From positions 1,054,001 through 1,118,000 of the forward strand of contig OY752142.1 of NCBI GenBank assembly GCA_963573315.1: a stretch of DNA of 64,000 bases, written 5' to 3'. The notes beneath the pieces were generated by a model. The model was not told the DNA's origin and made no database searches. It saw only the letters and a list, made by a program, of their open reading frames with translations. Numbering within the stretch: the stretch's first letter is position 1; every line of letters begins with the position of its first letter. Below are positions 55,001 through 64,000 of this stretch, in pieces. The stretch is from Entomortierella parvispora (Eukaryota > Mortierellomycota > Mortierellomycetes > Mortierellales > Mortierellaceae). A program made the position numbers and the translations under genes.

Positions 55001-56010
55001 TCTGGATGAGCCATAATATACTCGTACTTGTCCTACAGGAGCCATCAAAATTCCAGGGTTAATCTCGCTCCTCGGGTTACAGTCAACTTCATATGCCTGG
55101 AGCTGATTGCCTTACCCCTGTTTCAGCCAAGGCGATCAAGTGCGTGAGGCCTTCTGTTACTCCATTCACGTAGCTACCTCCAAATCTCTCAACTGCGTCA
55201 CGAACTAATTTTCGGTCATAGGCTGGAAGCTAGAATGAATGTCTCTAGCATTAGTAAACAAGTCGGAGGATAAAAAAGATAAATGACTGTAAAAGGTGCC
55301 TTACTCCAGTAGTCGTAAGTACTATCCCCGAGAAGATATTATAGGGATCGACAGAGAAAAGAGACGGACTATGAAGACAAATGTTGCCAAATTGTTAGGC
55401 ATAGTTGGTCACTCATATATCTACGGGATATTTGAACCGATTCGTGTGATATTACTCTTGTAGTGAGTTGAGAGCTATTGAACGATGAACCCAGTCGGGC
55501 TAAGAATGCAAGACACAGGTGTCAAAACAAATGAACATTCTCTTGAAGCGACAGGCAGTGGCAGGAGAAAATCCAGACCTACCTTGACGATATGGATACC
55601 CCTTGCTTTGGCGTGCTTGTAGTCGGGAAAGTCAAAGTCATCTGTGATGATGTGGGTGGTGATTGAGGCGCCTCGTATGGCGACGGATGCGGTGGTCTTG
55701 ATGGCTCCATGGCTGCAGAGACTGGACTCGAGCTGGATAAAATATGATAAAATAAAAATGAAAAAATGGAAAAATTGGTGGCGTTCCGTGTCAACGTTGA
55801 AGGGGTAGCAGGGTCAAGGAGCACAGACAGTCCTGTCCTGCAGGGGCAGAAAACCACGGGGCGTACCTTGGCGACCTTTTCAGCGCCGAGGAAAGGGTTG
55901 AGGTAAAAGACGACTTTTTGAAAGAGGGGGTCGAAACTGGAATCCTGTGATGGCGAAAGGACATCTTGCGATGAGGGGACTCTGCCTTGGCTGGCTCTGG
56001 CGGCGATCAT
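52051..56010 (-). CDS. Multi-BRCT genome-stability protein, Brc1/Rtt107 type
   Basis: Ten exons, 56010-55867, 55732-55583, 55499-55456, 55368-55305, 55229-55116, 55032-54931, 54856-54521, 54396-54122, 54050-52681 and 52577-52051, give about 1041 aa with a closed frame. Six BRCT-like units can be placed. Two lie at the N-terminus (LFQKVVFYLNPFLGAEKVAK...ITTHIITDDF...HIVKPDWVHRS; then YNIFSGIVLTTG...THLIALAETG...VLPTWFQ). A third lies around RFVLAEDITML...IDWLLHVLQ, and a fourth around SSLIITVSNYTGSIREYLK...THIICG...VVNHLWIEDCFQ. After a long acidic Ser/Thr/Lys linker, the last pair is RYITTGLPKEPSAKQLKVLK and a C-terminal unit ending RQSVDLGSTHALA. The four-plus-two layout with a disordered linker is that of Brc1/Rtt107, scaffolds binding gamma-H2A and Smc5/6 at damaged forks. 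PTIP is the animal relative. Confidence 0.87.
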
Positions 56011-56467
56011 GGCGGTGGGTGAGAGAGAGGGGGGGAATTAGTTGCGGAGTAGAGCGAGGGGAAGGAGGGGAGAGATTCCGATTGAAGAGACAGACAGAGA
56101 GAAAGAGATGGATGGGAGGACTAAAAGAAGAGAGGGAAAGAGAAGAAATAAAAAAAAAGGGATCCATCCATTGCCCCCTTCCCCATCCGCGGATGCGCGT
56201 CGAATGAGGTGTGCTTTTCAGTTGGTGGCGCACAGTGTGCACTGCACACTCGGGCGGTGACTGTGACTGCGATGCGCGCCCTGTCTTTTTCTTCTCTTCA
56301 CACCGCACCACACCGTTATCGCTGTGCAACGGACGGCGTCCTCTCCACTTGGCTTCCCTTCTTGTCCTCCTGTTCTCTCTCTCCATTCTCTTCTCCTTCC
56401 ATCTCCCTGCCCCTTCCTGGCCTCCATCAGCAACCCAATTGCCCCATCCCTCCCTTGACCATTGCCC
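56011..56467. promoter_or_regulatory. Divergent promoter, BRCT gene / DUF726 gene
   Basis: A 457-bp shared spacer. It has purine-rich sequence at about 56045-56160 (leader of the minus gene), a GTTGGTGGCG element at 56222-56230 close to a CACAGTGTGCACTGCACACT partial palindrome, and pyrimidine-rich sequence from 56340 to the plus-strand start. Confidence 0.5.
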
Positions 56468-59116
56468 ATGAATACAGCCGACATGCAGCCTCCCCTGGAC
56501 GAGACCGCGACCGTCTGTGCCATCGAGACCTTTGCCGAGCACTGGTCCGAGGCCCAGGCCCTCTCGGTCGCCACCCTGGCTGCCTGCGCCATCACTGCGC
56601 TCGAGACTGCCCAGATCGATACCCTTCCCTGGAAGCATACCTTCCTCCGCTCCCTCTTCCGCCAGCTGGGGATCCACTCGCGTGAGGAGCAAGAGATGTT
56701 ACTCGCCTTACAGGAGAATGGCTCTTATCAAGACTGCAACCTGCATGTCTTGGCAGAGCCGCTACTCCCCGCAAGATTCCGACAGCGCCGCGTTCGACAC
56801 TCACAATCCTCCAACACATCCTCTACATCGACCCCCATCTCCTCTCCGCCAGTATCACCCATGCGGACAAGGAGAAGTCTGCAACAGCCGCGGCAGTACG
56901 GCCCGAACGTTGGATCGCCGCCTTTTTCACCAACACAATCTCTTGCCTCCTCCTCCCTGTCAGATCACCACCAGCAGCTTCCTGCGGATGAGGATGTCGA
57001 GGAACTGGATATCCGAACCGAAGTCATCAATGATCTCTTATACATCGGCCTTGGATTCGAGCCCTCCACCCGAAGCCGCAAGGTCCCCATTCAAGCGCTG
57101 AGCCACGAACTTGCAGGCCTGAATCTCGATATTCCGCCCGTGTACTCTGAAAAGGACAGCCTGTACTCCATATCCGCAACAGACGGAGACTGCTCAGGAA
57201 CGAGCCCAATCCCTTCTAGCACAAAAGATCATCGGGTCCTAGAGCCGCCTGTCGAAATCGGACCGCCGCAGCTGCCGCCCAGAGCTCCGTCTTCTTCAGC
57301 AGGCCCTCCAGCATTGCCACCCAGGATGCCAAGCGAAATGAGCCAGGATTCAGCCGCGTCGGGGTCGACAAACTCAAAAAGTGTTTCCAGTCAGTCATTA
57401 CGTGGCCGTGTGCAACCACTGGAGTATGATGCTCGTGCTCGAGCAGTTATTTTTACCATGTGCAACTATCTTCTGTTGTCTTTTGACTCGTTCTTGGTCG
57501 TGGAGAAACAAATCGCGCAGCACCTTTACTTTTACCAACAGGAGCTAATCGAGGCCCAGAGAGAAGAGCTGGAGCAGGAACGGAGACTCAAGGAAAGGCA
57601 ACGGCAAGAGGAACAGCAGCACAGGGCAAGCGGAGCAGCTGGACCCGCGGCGGCCGCAGGTGCCAAGGTTGGAGCGTTTTTCAAGAGTTTCGGTGGCTCT
57701 CGGAGCAATGACCAGGCGCAAACAGGACCGCTGACGCAACACGGAGTAGCAATGCATAACCAGGCGCAATCATCAATGCAGGAACTGGAGCGCAAGAAAA
57801 AGACTTGGAAATACGTGGCAACAGGCCTCTCGATTGCCGCGGGCGCGACAGTTATTGGGCTTACAGGAGGATTGGCGGCTCCTCTGGTTGCCGTCGGGGC
57901 AGGGGTTTTACTTGGATCTGGAGCTGCGGTTCTCGGGACTACCGCAGGTATCGCTGTGATGGCGTCTTTGTTTGGTTTGGCCGGTGGAGGACTCGCTGGC
58001 TACAAGATGCATCGACGTACAAAAGGTGGGCTGATATTTTTTAACTGTTAAAGTCGGTTCATCTACTTGTGCCCAATATCTTTTCCCAGTTCTAACATGT
58101 CATGACTTGTTCCCTGTAGATCTCAAAGTGCTTTCCTTCACACCATTGGTCAAAGATTCAACATTGCCCATGATACCTTCTCTGCATGTAAGCCATGTCC
58201 AGAAATTTTAGAAAGTGAGAGGTCAACATGTGAGAACACAAAATTATTTACACGGCATCATTTTGTTTTTCTTTTTCCCCTTTTTCAATAGCTGGCCATT
58301 GTCATTTCTGGATATCTGTTTGATGAGAACGAAACCATAGACGCCTGGCAAAGCACGGCTGAGCATGCATTGGAGGGCAATGATGTTTTCCACCTCACAT
58401 TCGAACCAGCAGAACTGGCCACTCTTGGGAATGCATTCAAAATATTTGTGGCAACTGAGGCAGTGCGAATGGTATCGACTCAGGTGATTAGTCAAACGGT
58501 ATTTGCGGCTTTGGCAAGTGCCCTGGTTTTGCCATTTGGATTGATGAGAGCCGGCGATCTGATCGATAATCCTTGGTGAGTGAGGCAGTTTCTGAGTCGC
58601 CGATTTTTATAGACCCTTAGGTGAGATAAAGCTCTAAATGACTGACTTTTGACTTTCCATAGGGTTGTGGCCATGGATAGAGCTCGCAAGTCTGGATATG
58701 TTCTTGCCGATATCTTGACTGAGCGTGTCCAAGGAGCTCGACCAACGACCCTGATCGGCTACTCGACTGGAGCGGTGGTCATCTGGGAATGTTTGCTGGA
58801 GCTAGCAAAGAGGAAGGAATTCGGCCTGGTCAACTCTGTGGTTCTGTTGGGAGCACCGATCAAGACAGACCTTTCGGATAAATGGAAAGCGGCCTCGTCT
58901 GTTGTGTCGCACCGTTTCGTGAATGGATACTCAAAAAAGGATGTCGTGTTGGGATCTATTTTTCGACTACACGCGCTGGGATTGGACGTGGCAGGTCTAC
59001 GTCCTGTTGAAGAAGTGTCTAGGATCGAAAATGTAGATTTGACAGATATTGTTGGGGGGCATCTAGAGTATCGAGACAACCTCAACATGATTGTTTCGTT
59101 ACTTGGCATATTGTAG
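56468..59116 (+). CDS. DUF726/TMCO4-like membrane alpha/beta hydrolase
   Basis: Exons 56468-58025, 58120-58187, 58292-58575 and 58663-59116 give 787 aa with a closed frame. The N-terminal 330 residues include helical and Ser/Pro-rich parts (PPQLPPRAPSSSAGPPALPP). A charged helix, QREELEQERRLKERQRQEEQ, precedes a long Gly/Ala-rich hydrophobic hairpin starting YVATGLSIAAGATVIGLTGG, likely two or more membrane segments. The C-terminal third is the hydrolase: TLIGYSTGAVVIWECLLELA carries the nucleophile elbow G-Y-S-T-G-A, NGYSKKDVVLGSIFR the acid residue, and GHLEYRDN the His. This order matches DUF726 proteins such as yeast Mil1 and animal TMCO4. Yeast Mil1 is linked to membrane trafficking with AP-1 adaptor. 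The natural substrate is unknown. Confidence 0.9.
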
Positions 59117-59197
59117 ACAATAGACATTTTCCCTCCATCTTCCATATTTTATTTTGTTTTTCTGTTCTGAGGAACCTACGGAAAGGACAGCGACATA

Positions 59198-60829
59198 TCA
59201 ATGACCGGCATGAACATTGTTCAAGAACGAGGCCAAGGCCATTGTGGCCTCTTTGCGATCTTCTTCTGTGGATGCAAGATTGTTTTGGAACCAACAGTGA
59301 CATCTGTCTTCTTTTAGTTCCACCTGGCACTCAACTCCGTCAGCTTGAGCTCTTTTAATAAACTCCTCAATCGACGGCCGAAAGATCTCGGCTCCTCCAA
59401 TGTAGACCAACATGGGCGGCAAACCCGACAGCGTGGTCGCCTTCAAAGGGCAGATAGAGGGGGTTTCCAACAGTTCGGCCACAGAAAAGCCGCTTCCACT
59501 GGCGTAACAATCCATCATAAACTCGACGGACGGGGGTGTGAGAATATCGAAGCAAAGAGGTTCGAGTCGCTTGGGATCAGTGAATAGCCAAGGCGACGTC
59601 AGCACAGTGGCAGCGGGCAACGGAAGCCTCGGCTTGTGTTCGTCGCGTATCTTTATGGCCAGAGTCTGCATCAGATTACCTCCTGCTGACTCTCCGCCTA
59701 TACAGAACGAAAAAGATAAGAGAGGAGAATAAAAAGAGGCAACATTAGAATTGTGCGACAAAGCGCGAGAGAACCAAAGGGAGAGCAAGCCCTGTTAGTA
59801 AACTTACAAAACACGACGCGTTTCGGATCAACATGATGATTGGCAATCAAGGACTTGTAGGCCGCTAGAGACTCATTAAAGGCTGCAGGGTAAGGGTGCT
59901 CGGGGGCGAGACCTGATTCGGCTTTGGTCAATCTTATATCCAAAAGAACATGATCTACCTATACATCCAGGGCTCTAACTTACTATATTCCAATGAAAGG
60001 ACAGAAATCTTTATCCCGTGGGTAGCAAATGTCTTGTCCATCACCCCAAGCCAGAATGGTACCTTACTCGACGCGTTTCCATCAATGAACCCCCCGCCGT
60101 GAGCATGTAAAATCACAAGGTCGCTTCCTTGGCCAGGGTTGAACGCTTTACCCTTGCCTTGACTGCCTTTCGCGACACTGTTATCTTTCTGCAGAGGAGT
60201 CTTGAGAGGTGACCCATTCTGGAACGGAATCCACAATCCTCGCCAGCCGGCTTGATCTTGTTCACTATCCTTCTCAGTTCCTTCTCCTCTTTCCTCTCCT
60301 TCCTCCACTCTTCCTTCTCCGACCTCTTTTACTAAAGTTGCCCACTGCGCCAGCTCCACCTCCGTACCCATACCAGAACGGGCGAGCACAGCTTGAGTTG
60401 CCTTGGCGGTGAAGTTTCTAGCGGCTGGGAGCGAGGCTCGATCGATGGAAGCATTGAGGAAAGCGACAAAAGCACCTTTCTTGTAAGGGAGGGACTTTGG
60501 TGCACGACCAATTGCTTTCTTGAATGAGTACTTGATTACCCCAGACACTAACCTCCCCAAGTGGAATATGGATTAAAGTCATCCGTCAGTGAAAAAAAAA
60601 AAAGAAAATGCTTCCTTGTCTACACTATTGCAGTCTAATGGGGACAACAGTGGACTTACGGCCTGCCAGGTACATCCGTAAAAGGGCGACAGATTCTCTT
60701 TAGGAGTGAAAAAGGAAGGTGCACAGGACAGGTTTAGGAACGCAACACTAAAGGAAGGGGGCAGGAAGGAAGCACCTACGGTAGATCCGTGTTCCTTGTG
60801 GGCGTTCTGGCCAATTCGTTGTGTTGCAT
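59198..60829 (-). CDS. HSL-type alpha/beta hydrolase (esterase/lipase)
   Basis: Five exons, 60829-60780, 60697-60660, 60547-59984, 59912-59808 and 59697-59198, give 418 aa with a closed frame. Motifs are the oxyanion-hole HAHGGGFIDG, SLEYSLAPEHPYPAAF joined across intron 3, and GESAGGN with the catalytic Ser joined across intron 4. The C-terminal block LVYIGGAEIFRPSIEEFIKR leads to the catalytic His in DRCHCWFQNN. These place it in the hormone-sensitive-lipase (GDXG) family. The Asp expected just after the AExxR pattern is not obvious (RPS instead of RDD/RDE). The N-terminal 60 residues are basic and partly hydrophobic (VALLRMYLAG) and may contact membrane. The first two exons are short and are supported only by frame and splice signals. 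Confidence 0.85.
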
Positions 60830-61842
60830 TCGAGAGGGAAGGAAAGTTTAACGGGAACAAGAAAGGAGGGCGAGGGGTAAGGAGGACCCCGGGACTTCAT
60901 TTGATTTTTATCGACAAAAGTCGACGCACTCAACCACCGTCCTTTCCGGAAGTCAAAGTCGACGAAGTCAAGCATCCCATTTTTGGTTGAGATGTTGATC
61001 ATAAGTCGACACCAATTGTCTCCACAATTCTCTATTTAGCAGGTGCGTTGAAAAGCGACTCTTTGTTCTCTTTTTATATGTCGTTGTTGTGAGTGGTAAA
61101 ATAATGGATATGGGCAGCCTTTCTTCTTCTCGCCCCACGAGTGGCCCAATGAAGGACCTATCGAAGTAAAAAGCTTTTTTTAACTGCTCCTGGTATTGCT
61201 TCTCATCGCCTTCCGTTTCACATCGAGGGAAAGGGTCTCTCTGTGCAAATTCCCTCCCCACAGACTGCGCACGCGAGCGTACACAACCTGCAAAGAGGGA
61301 AGCGATTAAAGAGCTCAATCTTCAGAACACAGTCCCTCTATTTACGTCGAGTGACTGTCCATACGAGAGTTAATCCCTCTGGTGGGACGACGAGGTGCAG
61401 GTTTTCCTGTTTTAAGGCTGCTATAACCACTCCGAACCTGGCGTAAGCATCTTGGATACTGGGGCCTCATTTCAATCTACACCGATTCATCCATCTCTCT
61501 TTTGTCTCACTCAATGCCTCGTAAAGCTTCTCAACTGAGCTGAAAAGGACGCATCCATGGATAGAAGCACCCTGCGTCCCCTTGCACCAGAACGGCGCCC
61601 ACATCTCCAATCCATCGACTTTGACAGTATGAGTAGGTATGTAGCTTCATTCTTTATTTTATGATCTATCTAAATACTTTTTCTGAACCTGATACCGACC
61701 TTACCTTTGAAACAACATCGGCCTTGTTACAAGTCGCGGTCTGGATGCTGTCAACAAGGATAAAAAAAAAGATTGTTAAAACAATTGCACTCTTTTTTTT
61801 TATGTGGAAATAAAGCCTTGTTGTTCTCCAATCTCGCAAATC
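60830..61842. other. Gene-poor region
   Basis: About 1 kb upstream of the esterase gene has no supportable gene. A short plus-strand frame starts with ATG 61557 (MDRSTLRPLAPERRPHLQSI) and runs into a donor-like AG|GTATGT near 61636, but I find no clear following exon. The minus-strand ORF 60968-61318 lacks an ATG near its start and has no motif. Confidence 0.4.
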
Positions 61843-61924
61843 GTAAAGGTCAGAAGGAAGGCAACATAAAATCTCAACATAATTGTTTAGACGCGGATGG
61901 AAAATCCTGTAATCATCATCCAAA
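61843..61924 (-). repeat. 82-bp direct repeat, copy A
   Basis: Identical over 82 bases to 62162-62243. On the minus strand the unit begins in GATGATTACAG, which resembles a 3' splice site, followed by GATTTTCCATCCGCG. Confidence 0.9.
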
Positions 61925-62161
61925 TAGAATTCGCAAGGAAAAAAAAGAGTACCCAAGGTGCAATTGAAAGAGAAAAAAAAAAAATGAATACTTACGAAGT
62001 CGAGACTCTCCAGGAAAAAAACAGATCATTTGGCTGTCATTGCAGGGGCTGTTGTAAAGACTAATAAGATCAAAGAGTGAGGTACCGTTAGGAAACAAAT
62101 CTCTTTAGCCATTTGGCGCCCGCAACTCTTTTTTGTTCTCGTCTCAGAAAGATTGCATAGG
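61925..62161. other. Spacer between the direct repeats
   Basis: Contains a minus-strand ATG-less frame, FPNGTSLFDLISLYNSPCND to PGESRLR, that ends at a donor-like C|GTAAGT near 61997, before repeat copy A. Coding status is unresolved. Confidence 0.3.
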
Positions 62162-62243
62162 GTAAAGGTCAGAAGGAAGGCAACATAAAATCTCAACATA
62201 ATTGTTTAGACGCGGATGGAAAATCCTGTAATCATCATCCAAA
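62162..62243 (-). repeat. 82-bp direct repeat, copy B
   Basis: Second identical copy, 319 bases from copy A. On the minus strand it is preceded by a short frame starting at ATG 62426 (MDASLCDTKELVPIRCSCGW) that ends at C|GTAAGT near 62320, in the same phase as the frame before copy A. A duplicated acceptor-bearing exon is one reading; a neutral segmental duplication is another. Confidence 0.9.
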
Positions 62244-63075
62244 ATCATATACAATCGAGGCTTCAAGAGAAAGAGAGGCGCAAACAGAGAAAGGAGCAGA
62301 AGCTTGAAAAAATGACTTACGGAAGACAAAGACACCTCCTGACCGGACGCGACCTCGACAGCAGGGCCAACCGCAAGAACAGCGAATGGGTACTAACTCT
62401 TTTGTGTCACAGAGGCTAGCATCCATTGTTGCATTTGGGCCAGTCAGTTTTGCAAGTCGCGTCTGATCTGGAGGATTTGTTCCATGTTGGAGGTGGATCT
62501 GGATGGGGGGTGAAAGAGGAGGATCTGATCTTTTGATCAGAGGGAAAATTTTTTATGTATGGGGGCAATTCAATCTCCGCCGCATCACGTGTTTTCTAAC
62601 CTCCCTCGTCGCGAGAACTACACATCGTGTAAAGATATATGGAACCAAGGGGCTGGGGAGGTCGTTTTTGCGCTACGGTATGCGCAGGATTTAAGGTAGC
62701 CTCCGACCCTCGCTCTTGTTTTAAAGCCCTCTCTTTCTTCTCATATCTCGATCCCTTTCTCTCCACTCTTTTCTTTCTGTTCAGCTGCCTTTCCTCCGTT
62801 CATTCTTTTTCCAACTATCTTTTCTTCATCTTTCTATATCACCTTCTCTTCAGCCATCCCCTCTCCGTACGAATCACCTCTTTTAGGGCGGCGCTAGTTT
62901 CTCTACTCTCAGTGCTGTTCGTCTTCTCCTTTTGACACAAGGTCTTTTCTATCAACTCTCTCTGTAAGTTCGTATCCATCATCTTCTGGATAGGATACAA
63001 CAAAGAGACCATAAGATCAATCGTTCACATCTTCACTTCAGGTGCGCAAGTTAATAAGTAGAGACATCTTGCAAG
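62244..63075. other. Gene-poor region with CACGTG and a pyrimidine-rich leader
   Basis: CACGTG occurs at 62586-62591 (in ATCACGTGTT). From about 62700 to 62950 the plus strand is strongly CT-rich, like the leaders of other genes in this window, which supports transcription rightward into the small ORF at 63076. Confidence 0.4.
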
Positions 63076-63387
63076 ATGGAAGAAGAACGGAATAAGGGAC
63101 TTAAAGAATACATTCATGCGAAGTCCCCTGGCCAAGTCACAGCTTGCTACAAAAACGGGGAAGATCGGATTGTTAGCGTCCTAAATTGTGGTCAAGACAT
63201 GTACCAAATATTTCGATCCATTCCCATGGACAAGAAACGAGCTTTTATAATAGATAATGGCGGCAAAGAGTTCAGTTTGGTGTATGATGAGCAAGGTGCT
63301 CAGATCATCGAATCACAATGTAGCCAGCGTACCTCGGACGGCCCGTCACCAAGTCGTGTAGTTGAAGCCCAAGCTCCTTTTAAATAA
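63076..63387 (+). CDS. Small protein, unknown (103 aa)
   Basis: An ATG-initiated frame (MEEERNKGLKEYIHAKSPGQ) with mixed composition and no low complexity. It continues with VTACYKNGEDRIVSVLNCGQ, then DMYQIFRSIPMDKKRAFIID, ending VVEAQAPFK and a stop. It follows a CT-rich leader. The alternating charged and hydrophobic pattern suggests a small alpha/beta fold, but I recognise no family. It could also be the first exon of a longer gene, since protein-like frames continue downstream. Confidence 0.45.
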   Translation: MEEERNKGLKEYIHAKSPGQVTACYKNGEDRIVSVLNCGQDMYQIFRSIPMDKKRAFIIDNGGKEFSLVYDEQGAQIIESQCSQRTSDGPSPSRVVEAQAPFK

Positions 63388-64000
63388 AACTAAAAAGTTC
63401 CATATTGCCTTTGTGGTATACAATACCTTTGACGGGCTATGTCCCCCATCCCCCCAGTCCACCACAACACGAACATACTAACACCGACATGTGTTGCGGA
63501 CACCGCCATTGCGAAAAATACCATGGAGGGCTTTTGCGTTGCACTCAATGTAGGCATGAGGCATACATTTGCAGCGGTGCGACCACTGGTGGAATTGACA
63601 ACTGTGGACAGGACACTTGCAGAGACGGTCCTACAGTATACGGAGGATACGACGTACTTCAAGAACACAGAGTTACCAACATGGACAGCCTAGCTTTGCC
63701 GCCGATGCTTCAACAACAACCACAACCTTACTCCTGACCCTAATGCCAATAACGAACTGGGCGAATATCGTTCATGCAAAAACAAAACCAATGAAATGAG
63801 ACGCTTCATTGAGTTTGATGGTCCATAATATCACATCATCAAGTCGGCCAATCGACGTCGTGCCTGCAGTTCATTATGGTGGATCATCAATTGGTTGGCA
63901 CGCCAAAAGGCTAAGTGGTGGTGGGAAAATGAACATGAGGTGTCCCTCTCTTGCCAGTATTGATTGCCTCAACCAAAGGATGAATGCTCCTTCGAGTTGC
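63388..64000 (+). other. Possible relic or unresolved exons at the right edge
   Basis: Several plus-strand frames look protein-like but are broken. One frame (63439-63693) contains VELTTVDRTLAETVLQYTED. The same frame after its stop reads MRRFIEFDGP, a stop, then SLWWIINWLARQKAKWWW toward the edge. An overlapping frame is Cys-rich (DMCCGHRHCEKYHGG). This may be a decayed or intron-containing gene cut by the window edge; no family assigned. Confidence 0.25.

Noticed and set aside
60968-61318. 116-aa minus-strand ORF upstream of the esterase
   Set aside because: It has no ATG at its start (TTG), no conserved motif and no convincing joining exon.
61557-61635. Possible plus-strand first exon MDRSTLRPLAPERRPHLQ
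   Set aside because: A good donor follows, but no downstream exon in frame could be found, so it is not called as a gene.
1-64000. CRISPR arrays, prophage or bacterial operons
   Set aside because: No regularly spaced repeats of the CRISPR type and no Shine-Dalgarno-led gene strings; spliceosomal introns show the DNA is eukaryotic nuclear.

Overview
The window is eukaryotic nuclear DNA, almost certainly from an early-diverging filamentous fungus of the Mortierella type (Mortierellomycota/Mucoromycota). Evidence: about 24 protein genes packed on both strands; short introns (roughly 55-150 nt, a few of 400 nt or more) with GT/GC donors and CAG/TAG acceptors; runs of His, Gln, Ser and acidic residues; and gene content. 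A cobalamin-dependent methionine synthase (MetH), which Dikarya lack, sits next to typical fungal genes: an ENA-type cation ATPase, Brc1/Rtt107, Noc1 and Opi10/Hikeshi. The taxonomic call is inference; no rRNA or barcode is present.

Layout. 1-1.5 kb: 3' part of a mitochondrial isoleucyl-tRNA synthetase. 1.8-4.3 kb (-): FAD monooxygenase with two micro-exons. 5.1-6.4 kb: TOPORS-like RING protein. 6.5-11.05 kb (-): cohesin SMC1, divergent from EMC2 (11.5-12.9 kb). 13.1 and 19.9 kb: two tRNA-Cys(GCA) genes, with a CBM48 protein, a two-TM Pro-rich protein and an F-box protein between them. 20.25-21.5 kb: Hikeshi/Opi10. 22.0-25.4 kb: tail-anchored endonuclease/exonuclease/phosphatase-fold protein. 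25.8-27.8 kb (-): ATP synthase subunit d and mitoribosomal mL41. 28.1-31.2 kb: Noc1/Mak21. 31.6-34.9 kb: P-type cation ATPase. 35.1-38.6 kb (-): a small disordered protein, HMG-CoA synthase and a second disordered protein. 39.3-42.1 kb (-): GATA zinc-finger protein, divergent from prephenate dehydratase (43.3-44.8 kb). 44.8-47.0 kb: decayed DNA holding a pseudogene related to the 1.8-4.3 kb monooxygenase. 47.0-51.7 kb (-): MetH. 52.05-56.0 kb (-): six-BRCT Brc1/Rtt107, divergent from a DUF726 hydrolase (56.5-59.1 kb). 59.2-60.8 kb (-): HSL-type esterase. 60.8-64 kb: sparse DNA with an 82-bp direct duplication and one small unknown ORF.

Most genes are housekeeping and do not form one pathway. 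Loose themes are mitochondrial function (IleRS, ATP7, mL41), chromosome maintenance (SMC1, Brc1, a RING protein) and amino-acid/sterol precursor metabolism (PHA2, MetH, ERG13). I found no CRISPR array, viral block or biosynthetic cluster, and no convincing undescribed multi-gene system. The points most worth follow-up are MetH, the micro-exon monooxygenase and its relic, the tRNA-Cys pair with shared upstream CACGTG sites, a recurrent AATTGGTGGC element, and the duplicated acceptor-bearing segment near 62 kb. All exon joins were derived by eye from splice motifs, reading frame and family expectation; boundaries should be good to within a base or so, but none was checked against RNA.
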